Shown piece by piece: positions 8,425-16,767 of a stretch of 64,000 nucleotides of DNA; position 1 is the stretch's first letter; the number at the start of each line of letters is the position of its first letter. Under the pieces are notes generated by a model. The model did not search any database. It was not told where the DNA came from and saw only the letters and a program-made list of their open reading frames with translations. Origin of the DNA: Pontibacter pamirensis (GTDB lineage: Bacteria > Bacteroidota > Bacteroidia > Cytophagales > Hymenobacteraceae). The translations under genes and the position numbers were made by a program. Where the stretch lies: assembly GCF_010015475.1 (NCBI RefSeq), contig NZ_SSNI01000023.1, forward strand, positions 41,877-105,876, given 5' to 3'.

Positions 8425-8446
8425 CCCCTCCTTTTCCAAGGAGGGG
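8425..8446. repeat. Palindromic intergenic element, GC-rich hairpin
   Basis: Nine-bp perfect inverted repeat CCCCTCCTT / AAGGAGGGG with loop TTCC, inside an otherwise empty spacer. Closely similar hairpins recur in intergenic DNA of many Bacteroidota (recalled, not checked). No T-tract follows, so it is more likely a REP-like element than a terminator of pyrE. The rest of 8278-8570 shows no gene. Confidence 0.5.
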
Positions 8447-8570
8447 AGTCCGCTGTTGCGTTCGCTAATTCCTCACTTGTAGCTACAGCTTTGTAAGCTA
8501 TATGTACAGTTGGTACATAACAACTCCACTCTTTCCTTTCTGCAGTAAAATAAAGCTTGACTTAACACAC

Positions 8571-9068
8571 ATGAAAATAGGCCTCCTTTCCGACACCCAC
8601 TCCTACCTTGACGACCAGATACTGCGCCTGCTCGCTGGCTGTGATGAGATTTGGCATGCCGGTGACTTTGGAACGGCAGAGGTATCAGAGCGATTGCGTG
8701 AGGTAGCGCCGCTGCGGGGAGTATATGGCAACATTGATGGACAGGACGTCCGGAAGCTGCACCCTAAGGTAGAGCGCTTTGAGGTGAATGACCTTGATGT
8801 GCTGATGACGCACATCGGCGGGTACCCAGGGAAGTACCATCCGGACGTGCGAAGCATGATCAAGGAAAACCCGCCGAAGTTGTTTATCACAGGGCACTCA
8901 CACATCCTGAAGGTAATGACAGACAAGAACCTGAACAACCTGCTGCACATTAACCCGGGGGCAGCAGGCAGGCATGGCTTCCACAAAATAAGAACTATGG
9001 TACGCTTTGCTGTGAAGGAAGGCCAGGTGCGGGACCTGCAGGTAATTGAGCTCGGCAAAAGGGCATAA
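8571..9068 (+). CDS. Metallophosphoesterase, YfcE/MJ0936-type phosphodiesterase
   Basis: A 165-residue calcineurin-like phosphoesterase. Metal-binding motifs in order: LLSDTHSYLD (D and H), IWHAGDFG (D), VYGNIDG (N), LMTHIGGYPG (H), and ITGHSHIL (GHSH). The compact size fits the YfcE family of metal-dependent phosphodiesterases. Start ATG 8571 gives the canonical MKIGLLSDTH; an upstream extension is not family-like. The natural substrate is unknown. A hairpin directly follows the stop. Confidence 0.92.
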   Translation: MKIGLLSDTHSYLDDQILRLLAGCDEIWHAGDFGTAEVSERLREVAPLRGVYGNIDGQDVRKLHPKVERFEVNDLDVLMTHIGGYPGKYHPDVRSMIKENPPKLFITGHSHILKVMTDKNLNNLLHINPGAAGRHGFHKIRTMVRFAVKEGQVRDLQVIELGKRA

Positions 9069-9098
9069 AAAAAGTGTGTCTGCCGCGGCAAACACACT
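9067..9098. terminator. Hairpin terminator between convergent genes
   Basis: AGTGTGT / ACACACT outer arms enclose the perfect inner palindrome TGCCGCGGCA. Seven A precede it, giving a U-tract for leftward transcription from the small basic protein gene; a weaker T-run 15 bases on could serve the phosphoesterase gene. Confidence 0.75.
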
Positions 9099-9178
9099 CT
9101 GAAATCTTTTTAGTAAGCCGCCGCCATTTGCTGAAATAGCAGCGGCAGGCAGATGGGCTTACGTACCCCTAAAAAGAA

Positions 9179-9409
9179 CTACTCAGCAGGAGTTTCTTCT
9201 TCTGTAGAATTTTCTTCTGTCTGTGCAGCAGGCGCCTCAGTGTTGTCCTCTTTCTTGTTTTTCGGAGCCTCACCGAACTGAGTTCTCAACTCGTCCATGT
9301 CAACGTTCTTGATAACAGGTGTCGCCAACAGTTGCTTAATCCTTGCTACTCTGTTGTTTGCTCTTGCCTTATTCTTACGGTCTTTTCTTTTTAATCTAGT
9401 AACTCCCAT
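9179..9409 (-). CDS. Small basic conserved protein of unknown function
   Basis: A 76-residue protein with two distinct halves. Residues 1-40 are highly basic (MGVTRLKRKDRKNKARANNR) and end in VIKNVD. The remainder is acidic and Ala/Glu-rich with a low-complexity tail. The basic N-terminus is strongly reminiscent of small proteins widespread in Bacteroidota and of ribosome-associated extensions, but I cannot name a family. A TACTTTTG element at 9442-9435 on this strand is a good -7 promoter candidate. It is probably a real, well-expressed gene; nucleic-acid binding is inference only. Confidence 0.7.
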   Translation of the reverse strand: MGVTRLKRKDRKNKARANNRVARIKQLLATPVIKNVDMDELRTQFGEAPKNKKEDNTEAPAAQTEENSTEEETPAE

Positions 9410-9487
9410 CGTTGCAATAATTTAATTTGAACGGCAAAAGTAAGTTATTAATTTTACAAAGTAAAGTATTTCCAGAACCAAATTGAC

Positions 9488-10534
9488 ATGCAAATAACAG
9501 ATTTACGCTCTGACACTGTTACCAGACCAACTCCGGCCATGTTGCAGGCCATGTTTAGCGCAGAAGTGGGCGACGACGTGTACGGAGAAGACAAGACTAT
9601 CAACACCTTGGAGGCTAAAACTGCCGCCATGTTTGGCATGGAGGCCGGCCTCTTCTGCCCTTCCGGCACCATGACCAACCAAATAGCCATTAAAATGCAT
9701 ACACAGCCGCTTACGGAGGTAATCTGTGACGTGACAGCACACATTTACCAGTATGAGGGCGGCGGCATCTCCTTTAACTCCGGTGCCTCGGTAGCCTTGG
9801 TACACGGCACCCGCGGCAAGATGACGCCACAACAAGTAGAAGCGAACATACGTCCCCTGGACAACGTGCACTTCCCGGAAACAAAGCTGGTAGCCCTCGA
9901 GAACACTTGCAACAAAGGCGGCGGCACCTTTTATACCCTGGAGGAGATTGCAGCCATCTCAGAAGTTTGTAAGCGCCACGACCTGGCCCTGCACCTGGAC
10001 GGTGCCCGTGTTTTTAACGCGCTGGCTGCCTCCGGTGACAAGGCGCAGGACTACAGCACTTATTTCGACAGCATCTCCGTTTGTCTCTCTAAAGGCTTGG
10101 GGGCACCTGTTGGCTCCGTTCTTTTAGGCAGCAAGGACTTCATCAAAAGGTCGCGCAGAGTCCGAAAGGTTTTAGGTGGCGGCATGCGCCAAGCAGGCTA
10201 CCTGGCTGCTGCCTGCATCTATGCGCTGGATAACCATGTAGCGCGTTTGCAGGAGGATCACCGTAAGGCGAAAGCCATGGAAGAAACATTGCTGCAAACG
10301 GATTATGTAGAGAGCGTGCTGCCTGTAGAAACCAACATCGTTATCTTTAAACTGAACAGCAAGTACAGCGATAAAGCTTTTGTGGAAGCTTTGGCGAAGG
10401 TAGGGATCCGCGCTTCCAGCTTTGGCCCGCAGATGATACGGTTTGTGACGCACCTGGATGTAACAGAGGAAATGCTGCAGCATACGCTGCAGGTACTCAA
10501 AGCCCTGAGTCAGGCACCAGTGGCCACAACTTAA
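9488..10534 (+). CDS. ltaE: Low-specificity L-threonine aldolase
   Basis: A 348-residue fold-type I PLP enzyme. It starts with DLRSDTVTRPT, has His84 in AHIYQYEGGG (stacks on PLP), LHLDGARVFNA (Asp171), and the PLP lysine Lys202 in SVCLSKGLGAP. It cleaves L-threonine/allo-threonine to glycine and acetaldehyde. Length and motif order are typical of the beta-eliminating lyase family. It is followed by a strong terminator, so it is probably monocistronic. Confidence 0.93.
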   Translation: MQITDLRSDTVTRPTPAMLQAMFSAEVGDDVYGEDKTINTLEAKTAAMFGMEAGLFCPSGTMTNQIAIKMHTQPLTEVICDVTAHIYQYEGGGISFNSGASVALVHGTRGKMTPQQVEANIRPLDNVHFPETKLVALENTCNKGGGTFYTLEEIAAISEVCKRHDLALHLDGARVFNALAASGDKAQDYSTYFDSISVCLSKGLGAPVGSVLLGSKDFIKRSRRVRKVLGGGMRQAGYLAAACIYALDNHVARLQEDHRKAKAMEETLLQTDYVESVLPVETNIVIFKLNSKYSDKAFVEALAKVGIRASSFGPQMIRFVTHLDVTEEMLQHTLQVLKALSQAPVATT

Positions 10535-10559
10535 ATACAACATGAAGCTTAAACAGTGG

Positions 10560-10590
10560 TAGCGCGGGATTCTTCCCGCGCTATTTTTTT
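10560..10590 (+). terminator. Strong intrinsic terminator of the threonine aldolase gene
   Basis: Perfect GC-rich stem AGCGCGGGA / TCCCGCGCT with loop TTCT, followed by A and seven T. Confidence 0.92.
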
Positions 10591-11005
10591 ATCAGTCCTC
10601 CTCAATACACCCACTCCTTCAAATAAAACAGGCATTGGTGCCCGACAGCAACTGTATCAGGTGTTTCAAAGTCATACCCCCCTTTTCTGAGCAGGTAATT
10701 TTGAATACAACTACATAAAAGCTTTGCTCCCGCTACCCTTAGTACTGCTTTTCCACTTCCGGAATAAATATCCCCCGGCATCTATTAATCATTCTATTTA
10801 ATAATCCTTATCCACTTTACCTAAAGCGGGAAAACAAGCTATACAAAATTCCCAAAGACACTTCTGTGCCTTTGTGCTAGCTATCGGCCTGGCACCTCAT
10901 GCACATCTTTAGCTAAATACAATTTTTCAAGAAATTTATACTTTCACTAACACCCTGATATCAATCACACCTATATTTTGAATATTTAACAAATATTTTT
11001 CACAC
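10591..11005. other. Intergenic region without a gene
   Basis: About 415 bases with no convincing open reading frame on either strand. The right half is AT-rich and leads into the promoter of the P-II/ammonium transporter genes. Confidence 0.6.
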
Positions 11006-11025
11006 CCCCTATTGACATATAGGGG
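11006..11025. promoter_or_regulatory. Inverted repeat overlapping the P-II gene promoter (candidate operator)
   Basis: CCCCTAT, six-base spacer tgacat, ATAGGGG: a perfect 7-bp inverted repeat. It covers the proposed -33 element of the promoter, so a dimeric regulator bound here would block or modulate transcription of the nitrogen genes. No regulator is identified. Confidence 0.4.
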
Positions 11026-11041
11026 TAAATTCATACTTTAG
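11012..11041 (+). promoter_or_regulatory. Putative promoter of the P-II/amtB genes
   Basis: TTG at 11012-11014, 19 bases, then TACTTTAG at 11034-11041, one mismatch from the Bacteroidota -7 consensus TAnnTTTG. The ATG lies 57 bases further on, giving a plausible leader. Confidence 0.45.
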
Positions 11042-11098
11042 TAAAAAAATAACCAACACCCCCATTAAAAACATACCCTAATCATAAATATTAACTTT

Positions 11099-11437
11099 AT
11101 GAAAAAGATTGAAGCCATCATCAGAACATCCAAATTTGAGGATGTTTATGAAGCCCTCACCGAAATCGGTATTGCCTTTATGACGACATATGATGTAAAG
11201 GGATTCGGTTTAGAACACAGCTCGTCGCAGGTGTACAGAGGCGCGACTTACAATGTCGGGTTCATACCCAGAACGAAGATTGAGATGACCGTAACCGAAG
11301 ACCATGTGGACGAAGTGGTGGAAACAATTCTGAAGGTTGCCAACACTGGCAAAGTAGGTGACGGTAAAATTTTTATCATGGATGTAGAAGCAGTCATCCG
11401 CATCCGGACCGGGGATGTCGATGAACTCGCCCTTTAG
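11099..11437 (+). CDS. P-II family nitrogen regulatory protein (GlnB/GlnK)
   Basis: A 112-residue trimeric signal protein. The T-loop contains VYRGATYNVGF with Tyr51, the residue uridylylated in proteobacterial GlnB/GlnK. The B-loop (TGKVGDGKIFI) and C-loop (VIRIRTGD) needed for ATP and 2-oxoglutarate binding are present. Linkage to amtB, 60 bases downstream, argues for a GlnK-type role: plugging the ammonium channel when nitrogen is plentiful. Whether the tyrosine is modified here is unknown; many non-proteobacterial P-II proteins are not. Confidence 0.95.
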   Translation: MKKIEAIIRTSKFEDVYEALTEIGIAFMTTYDVKGFGLEHSSSQVYRGATYNVGFIPRTKIEMTVTEDHVDEVVETILKVANTGKVGDGKIFIMDVEAVIRIRTGDVDELAL

Positions 11438-11497
11438 TGTCGCACTCCATCTTTCACTTCAAACAACGAAATCAATTTTAACTCTAATCTTTAAGCC

Positions 11498-12817
11498 ATG
11501 TCACAAGAATTATTTGTCACGAACAACGTCTGGATGATGGTCTCTATTTTCCTGGTTTTCGTTATGCACCTCGGGTTTGCCACACTGGAGTCCGGTCTGG
11601 CCAGATCGAAGAACACTGTAAACGTGCTTTTTAAGAACAGCATGATCCCAGCCATCGGTCTAATTACGTATGCCCTCTGGGGCTTCTCTATGATGTACCC
11701 TGGAGAGAGCTTCGCTGGAGGCTTCTTTGGCTTCTCAAACTTTGGCATTCCACTGCCGGAAGGCGGTGAGACATCCGCCTATAACGAAGGCTACACCTTC
11801 TGGACAGACTTCCTGTTCCAGGGCATGTTTGCCGCCACAGCCGCCACTATTGTTTCCGGTGCAGTGGCAGAGCGCATCAAGCTTTCTGCGTTCATTATCT
11901 TCTCCATCCTGTTTGTAGGACTTTGCTACCCGATTGTAGGTATGTGGAAGTGGGGAGGCGGCTTCCTGAACACACTGTCTATCCCATTCTATGATTTCGC
12001 TGGCTCTACCCTTGTACACTCTGTGGGTGGCTGGGGCGCATTGGCGGGCATTATGCTGCTCGGTTCAAGAATTGGCAAGTACGTGGATGGAAAGATAAAG
12101 CCAATCCCAGGGCATAGCATTCCGCTGGCTACCATAGGGGTGTTCATTTTATGGTTAGGCTGGTTTGGCTTCAACGGAGGCTCTGTGCTGTCTGCAGACC
12201 CTGGCGCTGTATCGCGCGTGTTGGTTATGACGAGCTTAGCTGCCGCTGCAGGTGCTATTGGAGGTTGCTTGTTCTCCCTGATAATGTTCAAAGCAAGTGA
12301 TATTACCATGGTACTGAACGGCATACTCGCTGGCCTTGTAGGTATCACGGCTGGCGCCGATCAAATGGGTGTAACAGATTCCATTATCATAGGCTTGGTT
12401 GCAGGTGCGCTGGTGGTTCTTGCGGTGGCCTTCTTCGACCGCATTCGCATCGACGATCCGGTGGGCGCACTTTCTGTGCACCTGGTGTGTGGCATATGGG
12501 GAACTTTGGCCGTGGGCATTTTCGGGGCATTGGCAGGTATAGACCAGCTCATAAGCCAGCTTATCGGAATCGGGGCTATCGGTGTTTTCAGTTTTGTATT
12601 TGCTTTTGCTGTGTGGTACGTGCTGAAGCTAACGATTGGCATACGTGTGAGTGCAAGAGAAGAAATTGAAGGCCTCGATATTCACGAGCACAAAATGCAT
12701 GCTTATCCTGATTTCAATGGAACCGGCTTCGAAATGAGCCTGGACGAAAAGGAGATGATGATAGCCTCAAACTCACGCAATCATAAAGAAAAAGAAAAAC
12801 CAGTAGTGGCCGAATAA
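11498..12817 (+). CDS. amtB: Ammonium transporter
   Basis: A 439-residue Amt/Mep/Rh channel with about eleven membrane segments. It shows ATLESGLARSKNTVNVLFKN near the N-terminus. Both pore histidines are in conserved context: STLVHSVGGWGALAG and GALSVHLVCGIWGTLA. WLGWFGFNGGS is also present. It conducts ammonium/ammonia across the inner membrane. The N-terminus lacks the cleavable signal seen in E. coli AmtB. The cytoplasmic C-terminal tail is long and charged, the region that P-II proteins contact. It is followed by a terminator hairpin. Confidence 0.95.
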   Translation: MSQELFVTNNVWMMVSIFLVFVMHLGFATLESGLARSKNTVNVLFKNSMIPAIGLITYALWGFSMMYPGESFAGGFFGFSNFGIPLPEGGETSAYNEGYTFWTDFLFQGMFAATAATIVSGAVAERIKLSAFIIFSILFVGLCYPIVGMWKWGGGFLNTLSIPFYDFAGSTLVHSVGGWGALAGIMLLGSRIGKYVDGKIKPIPGHSIPLATIGVFILWLGWFGFNGGSVLSADPGAVSRVLVMTSLAAAAGAIGGCLFSLIMFKASDITMVLNGILAGLVGITAGADQMGVTDSIIIGLVAGALVVLAVAFFDRIRIDDPVGALSVHLVCGIWGTLAVGIFGALAGIDQLISQLIGIGAIGVFSFVFAFAVWYVLKLTIGIRVSAREEIEGLDIHEHKMHAYPDFNGTGFEMSLDEKEMMIASNSRNHKEKEKPVVAE

Positions 12818-12848
12818 ACTTCCTCCCCTGCATGACATGGAAAAAACA

Positions 12849-12880
12849 AGTGGTAATGCGGTCAGGCATTACCACTGTTT
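12849..12880 (+). terminator. Terminator after amtB
   Basis: Perfect 11-bp stem AGTGGTAATGC / GCATTACCACT with a six-base loop, followed by GTTTT. Confidence 0.75.
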
Positions 12881-13063
12881 TACCAAAGCAAGAAAAGCTG
12901 AACAAGCAAAGCTTTCACGTCTATAATTCCGGTGTCAGGACACCACTCTTTCCTTTAAATATTAGCTACCACTTCAAAAACGGCAATTTGAGAAGTGGCA
13001 AAAGCAGGATTGAGCGGACATATACTTCTCTTAAAAATACTCCCAAAACCAAAAGTCAAGAAC

Positions 13064-14185
13064 ATGAAAAGATTTTTATCACTCATCGCAGCTACATGCC
13101 TTGCAGGTACAAATTTAGCAAATGCACAGGAAATAGCAACGGAAGAGACCAAGGGCTCTCTTAACATAAGCGGTTACGTAGACGCTTATTATCAGTATAA
13201 CCTGAACAAACCGGAGTCTGGTTTAAACCAGGGCAGAATATTTGACACAAAGCATAACAATTTTGCACTGGGCCTGGTGCAAACCATGTTTACCTACACC
13301 AAGGGCCGCGCACATGTGGTGGCAGACCTCACCTTTGGGCCTAATGCAGAACTGGGCAACTTCGGCAACGATGGAACGGCGCGTTTTATCAAGCAGGCTT
13401 ACCTCTCTTACGACCTTACTCCTAAGCTCAACTTCACTATCGGGCAGTACGGCACACACATCGGGTATGAACTGATAGACGCACCACTGAATTATAACTA
13501 TAGCCTCTCTTACCTCTTCGGCAATGGCCCTTTTTACCACACGGGCGCCAAGCTAAACTGCGCATTCAACGAGAAACTTGGCCTGATGCTGGGCGTAGTG
13601 AACGGTTGGGACTGCCTGTCAGATTTCAACAATAAGAAGTCAATTACGGCGCAGGCGCATATTGCCCCAGTGCCCGGTTTAGACATGTACCTAAACTGGA
13701 TAGGCGGTGATGAGTATAACACCTTGTCGAATTTCGGTAGCACCAGGGGCTGTTATACCAGCCTATACGATTTCACCTCTTCCTATCAGCTAAACGATGC
13801 ACTAAAGGTGGGCATCAATGCCGCGTACGGTGCCTTTTATTCCGGAAGCCCGGAAACGGACCCTGCCGATCCATGGTCTGATGATGCTAGTTGGGGAGGT
13901 GGCGCATTGTATATAAACTATGCCACCAGTTCTACCTTTGGGCTGGGCCTGCGCACTGAGTATTTCTCCGATCCGGAAGGTGTCCGTTACTTTGGCCCCA
14001 TGGAAGTTGCCTCCTTAACATTAACAGGTGATTTAAAATTAGCCGACGGCAACCTGAACATCAAACCAGAAGTCCGTTTCGACAAGTCTAAAGATGCTTT
14101 CTTCGAAAATTCAAACGGATTGAATACGAAGAAGAGCCAGACAACAGTCGGAGCTGCATTCATTTATTCGTTCAGCACAAATTAA
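13064..14185 (+). CDS. Outer-membrane beta-barrel porin (BBP2/OmpL-like)
   Basis: A 373-residue protein with a signal peptide (MKRFLSLIAATCLAG, cleavage after ANA). Alternating amphipathic strands follow throughout: LNISGYVDAYYQYNLN, RFIKQAYLSYDL, NFTIGQYGTHIGYE, ending in AAFIYSFSTN with aromatic residues near the end. This matches the OmpL-like putative porin family found in Bacteroidota. I start at ATG 13064 because the signal peptide begins there. Position after P-II/amtB suggests a role in uptake of nitrogen solutes, by context only. It has its own terminator and possibly its own promoter after the amtB hairpin. Confidence 0.8.
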   Translation: MKRFLSLIAATCLAGTNLANAQEIATEETKGSLNISGYVDAYYQYNLNKPESGLNQGRIFDTKHNNFALGLVQTMFTYTKGRAHVVADLTFGPNAELGNFGNDGTARFIKQAYLSYDLTPKLNFTIGQYGTHIGYELIDAPLNYNYSLSYLFGNGPFYHTGAKLNCAFNEKLGLMLGVVNGWDCLSDFNNKKSITAQAHIAPVPGLDMYLNWIGGDEYNTLSNFGSTRGCYTSLYDFTSSYQLNDALKVGINAAYGAFYSGSPETDPADPWSDDASWGGGALYINYATSSTFGLGLRTEYFSDPEGVRYFGPMEVASLTLTGDLKLADGNLNIKPEVRFDKSKDAFFENSNGLNTKKSQTTVGAAFIYSFSTN

Positions 14186-14231
14186 GTAGAACACCTACTT
14201 ATACCTCCCCTGCTAGTAAGCAGACTTCTAG

Positions 14232-14284
14232 AGTGAGCAGCAGGCTTGGTTTCCCAGGCATTTCGCTGCTCACTTTTCTTTTTA
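14232..14284 (+). terminator. Terminator after the porin gene
   Basis: Perfect 10-bp stem AGTGAGCAGC / GCTGCTCACT with a 23-base loop, followed directly by TTTCTTTTT. Confidence 0.8.
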
Positions 14285-14406
14285 TAAAAGGGTGTAAGCT
14301 CGCCTTTAAAGGAATCCGGGAACGAATATAGATAAACACAGAACATCCACTTTATATTGGCAGAGTCTGAAAAATTTAGCTACTTGTATTAATATACAAA
14401 TAAGCT

Positions 14407-15030
14407 ATGTTTCCCGATTCCCCTTCTTCTGAAGTAATGGCTGTGCTGGAGAAAGACCCTGTTATGGCCGCTATAGTTAGGCAGGGGCAGCCACTCAAAT
14501 CATCAAAGTCTGAGGATCTATACTATAAGTTACTTAGTTCTATTGTGTCGCAGCAACTGAGCACTAAAGTGGCGGCCGTGATATTCAGACGGTTTACAGC
14601 CTTGTTTCCGGAAGAGTACCCGCAGCCACAGCTGGTGCTGGAGGCGCAGGATGAGGCATTGCGAGGCGTTGGGCTATCCTTTCAGAAGATTGGCTATGTG
14701 CGTAACGTAGCTGCTTTTGCAGCAGCGGGGAACCTAAACCATGCTACAATTGACGCCATGGAAAGCGAAAACCTGATAAAACACCTGACGCAAATAAAGG
14801 GCGTTGGGCGTTGGACGGTGGAGATGCTGCTGATGTTTGCCCTGGAGCGGCCTGATGTGTTTCCGGTGGATGACCTGGGCATACAGAATGCCATGAAGCG
14901 GCATTATGGAATAGAAGAAACAGGCAAGGCACTGAAGCTGCGGATGCAGGAAATAGCAGAAGACTGGCGCCCCTACCGCACCATTGCCAGCAAGTACCTT
15001 TGGCAGTCGCTGGACAACATGCCGAAATAA
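14407..15030 (+). CDS. DNA-3-methyladenine glycosylase II family protein (AlkA-like)
   Basis: A 207-residue HhH-GPD base-excision glycosylase. SIVSQQLSTKVAAVIFRRF forms the first conserved helices, the helix-hairpin-helix reads LTQIKGVGRWTVEMLLMF, and the catalytic aspartate is in FPVDDLGIQ (Asp156). It removes alkylated purines from DNA. It lacks the N-terminal domain of E. coli AlkA, as in the short bacterial form. Monocistronic. Confidence 0.93.
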   Translation: MFPDSPSSEVMAVLEKDPVMAAIVRQGQPLKSSKSEDLYYKLLSSIVSQQLSTKVAAVIFRRFTALFPEEYPQPQLVLEAQDEALRGVGLSFQKIGYVRNVAAFAAAGNLNHATIDAMESENLIKHLTQIKGVGRWTVEMLLMFALERPDVFPVDDLGIQNAMKRHYGIEETGKALKLRMQEIAEDWRPYRTIASKYLWQSLDNMPK

Positions 15031-15192
15031 AGTATGGGGCTTTATTTGTTTCAAGGCTCTTCTTTCCAGCCTGCTTCCTTGTGATGAACAAAACAGGCTG
15101 ACAAAGAAAATACACTAAAAACCGATATTCAGGATGCAACGCTTTGCATACCAAAATGCTCTTCTTGTTATAGCACCTATGTAAAACAGCTT

Positions 15193-15804
15193 ATGAACAA
15201 AGGATTTCTTTACTCACTATCTATTTCAATTTTCTTTTCACTCGCGTCCTGCGAGAGAGACAGCGACATAGCCCCCATAGAAGAAGTTGTTCCGCTACAG
15301 GTAGGAAATGAGTGGGTGTACGAGGTAACAGACTATGACACCAACGGAAAGCCTTTAACCAAATCTTCCTATAAAAACACTGTTCAGAGAGATACGATTA
15401 TCCATAACAGCACCTGGTACATTTTAAACAACGGACAGATAGTGCAGAACAGCCGCGACGGCTACGTTCATTTTAATAAAGCCGGCAGCGAGGCCGTCAT
15501 GATTTATCAGAGCACCGACTACGGCGGCATTGGCTACATGTATAAGCACCACGACTACGACTTGAGGGTGATGACCACACGAAGCCAGCAGCTGGACACT
15601 GTCACAACTGCTTCGGATACTTATCCCAGCTATGTTTTCAGAATAGAAAATCAATATAAATCTCAGTTCGACGGTACTACGCACACGCTCAACCAGGAAG
15701 ATTATGTTGCCCCCGGCGTTGGATTAGTACGTACAGACAAGCATTATGCAGACTCAGATAAGGTAATGCAGCGCCATGAATTGGTGCGCTATACACTAAA
15801 GTAA
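15193..15804 (+). CDS. Hypothetical lipoprotein
   Basis: A 203-residue protein with a lipoprotein signal peptide: MNKGF, hydrophobic core, and lipobox FSLASC with Cys at residue 19. After it come acidic residues, then PLQVGNEWVYEVTDYDTNGK, a pattern seen in many Bacteroidota lipoproteins that begin with a 'P-x-x-G-N-x-W' strand. The rest is predicted beta-rich with many Tyr/Asp. No enzymatic motif was seen. It is probably membrane-anchored in the periplasm or on the cell surface. It is convergent with the DUF58 gene, 45 bases apart. Confidence 0.75.
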   Translation: MNKGFLYSLSISIFFSLASCERDSDIAPIEEVVPLQVGNEWVYEVTDYDTNGKPLTKSSYKNTVQRDTIIHNSTWYILNNGQIVQNSRDGYVHFNKAGSEAVMIYQSTDYGGIGYMYKHHDYDLRVMTTRSQQLDTVTTASDTYPSYVFRIENQYKSQFDGTTHTLNQEDYVAPGVGLVRTDKHYADSDKVMQRHELVRYTLK

Positions 15805-15849
15805 AGCGGTAATGCACTGGCCGAAAAGTCTGTAAAAAGAATCATAATA

Positions 15850-16761
15850 CTACCTCACCTTACCCCGCTTCACGAGGTAGGCGTAAAGCACCTTATCAAA
15901 AGGTTCGCTGATATCAACCGGCACAAAGTCTATCCTATACTGCCCGCATTTTAGTTCCAGCTCGCGCTTATAGCTTTCTACGGCGATGCGGTAATGCTCC
16001 CGCACCTGAGAAGGCTGCAGTTTCAGTTCCTGACCTGTCTCCACGTCAACGAACACATATGGGCGCTCGGCAAAGTCAAACTCCTCCTCTGTTTTCCGGT
16101 CCATCACATGGAAAATCAGCACTTCGTGGTTCTGGTGCTTCAGGTGCTGCAGGGCAGCAAAAGTAAACTCCAGGTCGTCCTGTCGGCTGAGCATATCGCT
16201 GAAGATAACCACCAATGAGCGCTTGGGTATCTGCTGTGCTATCTGGTGCACGACTTCTGCCACGTTGGTGTCGTTTGCTGCAGGCTTCTGCTCCAGTTGC
16301 TTTTGAAGGAGCAGCAGCAGCGTGTGCAGGTGCGAACCTGTGGAGCGCACAGGGGTCTGCATCTCTATTTTATCAGAAAAAGTAACCAGGCCAACAGCAT
16401 CTCGCTGCTTGCGGAGCAGCGTAGCCAGGGCAGCAGCACAGAGAGCGGAAAACGTGATTTTACCGTTATTTTCGGTGGGGTAATACATAGACGGCGACAC
16501 ATCCAGGAGCATGTGGCAGCGCAGGTTCGTTTCTTCCTCGTATCGCTTCACAAAAAGTTTATCGGTGCGGGCAAAAACTTTCCAGTCGATGTGGCGGGTG
16601 CTGTCGCCATTGTTGTAAAGCCGGTGCTCTGAGAACTCTACCGAAAAGCCATGGTATGGAGACTGGTGAAGCCCTGTGATAAAACCCTCCACCAGTTGTT
16701 TAGCCAGAAATTCCATGTTCTCAAATTTCTGAACGTCGGCAAGAGTTAGTGGCTTCTTCAT
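15850..16761 (-). CDS. DUF58 domain-containing protein
   Basis: A 303-residue soluble protein. It carries the DUF58 signature RHIDWKVFARTDKLFVKRYEE-type segment (here split as HIDWKVFARTDKLFVKRYE) followed by a von Willebrand-A-like LLDVSPSMYY (DxSxS metal site). DUF58 proteins usually accompany MoxR ATPases and Bat proteins in Bacteroidota; no moxR is present in the window. The function is probably chaperone- or complex-assembly-related. Its start lies six bases after the stop of an rlpA-like gene, so the two form an operon. Confidence 0.88.
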   Translation of the reverse strand: MKKPLTLADVQKFENMEFLAKQLVEGFITGLHQSPYHGFSVEFSEHRLYNNGDSTRHIDWKVFARTDKLFVKRYEEETNLRCHMLLDVSPSMYYPTENNGKITFSALCAAALATLLRKQRDAVGLVTFSDKIEMQTPVRSTGSHLHTLLLLLQKQLEQKPAANDTNVAEVVHQIAQQIPKRSLVVIFSDMLSRQDDLEFTFAALQHLKHQNHEVLIFHVMDRKTEEEFDFAERPYVFVDVETGQELKLQPSQVREHYRIAVESYKRELELKCGQYRIDFVPVDISEPFDKVLYAYLVKRGKVR

Positions 16762-16767
16762 GATGCG

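Noticed and set aside
10890..10905. Sigma-54-like TGGCAC followed by TGCAC upstream of the P-II gene
   Set aside because: The GG-to-GC distance is two bases too short for a -24/-12 promoter, and a better Bacteroidota promoter lies closer to the gene.
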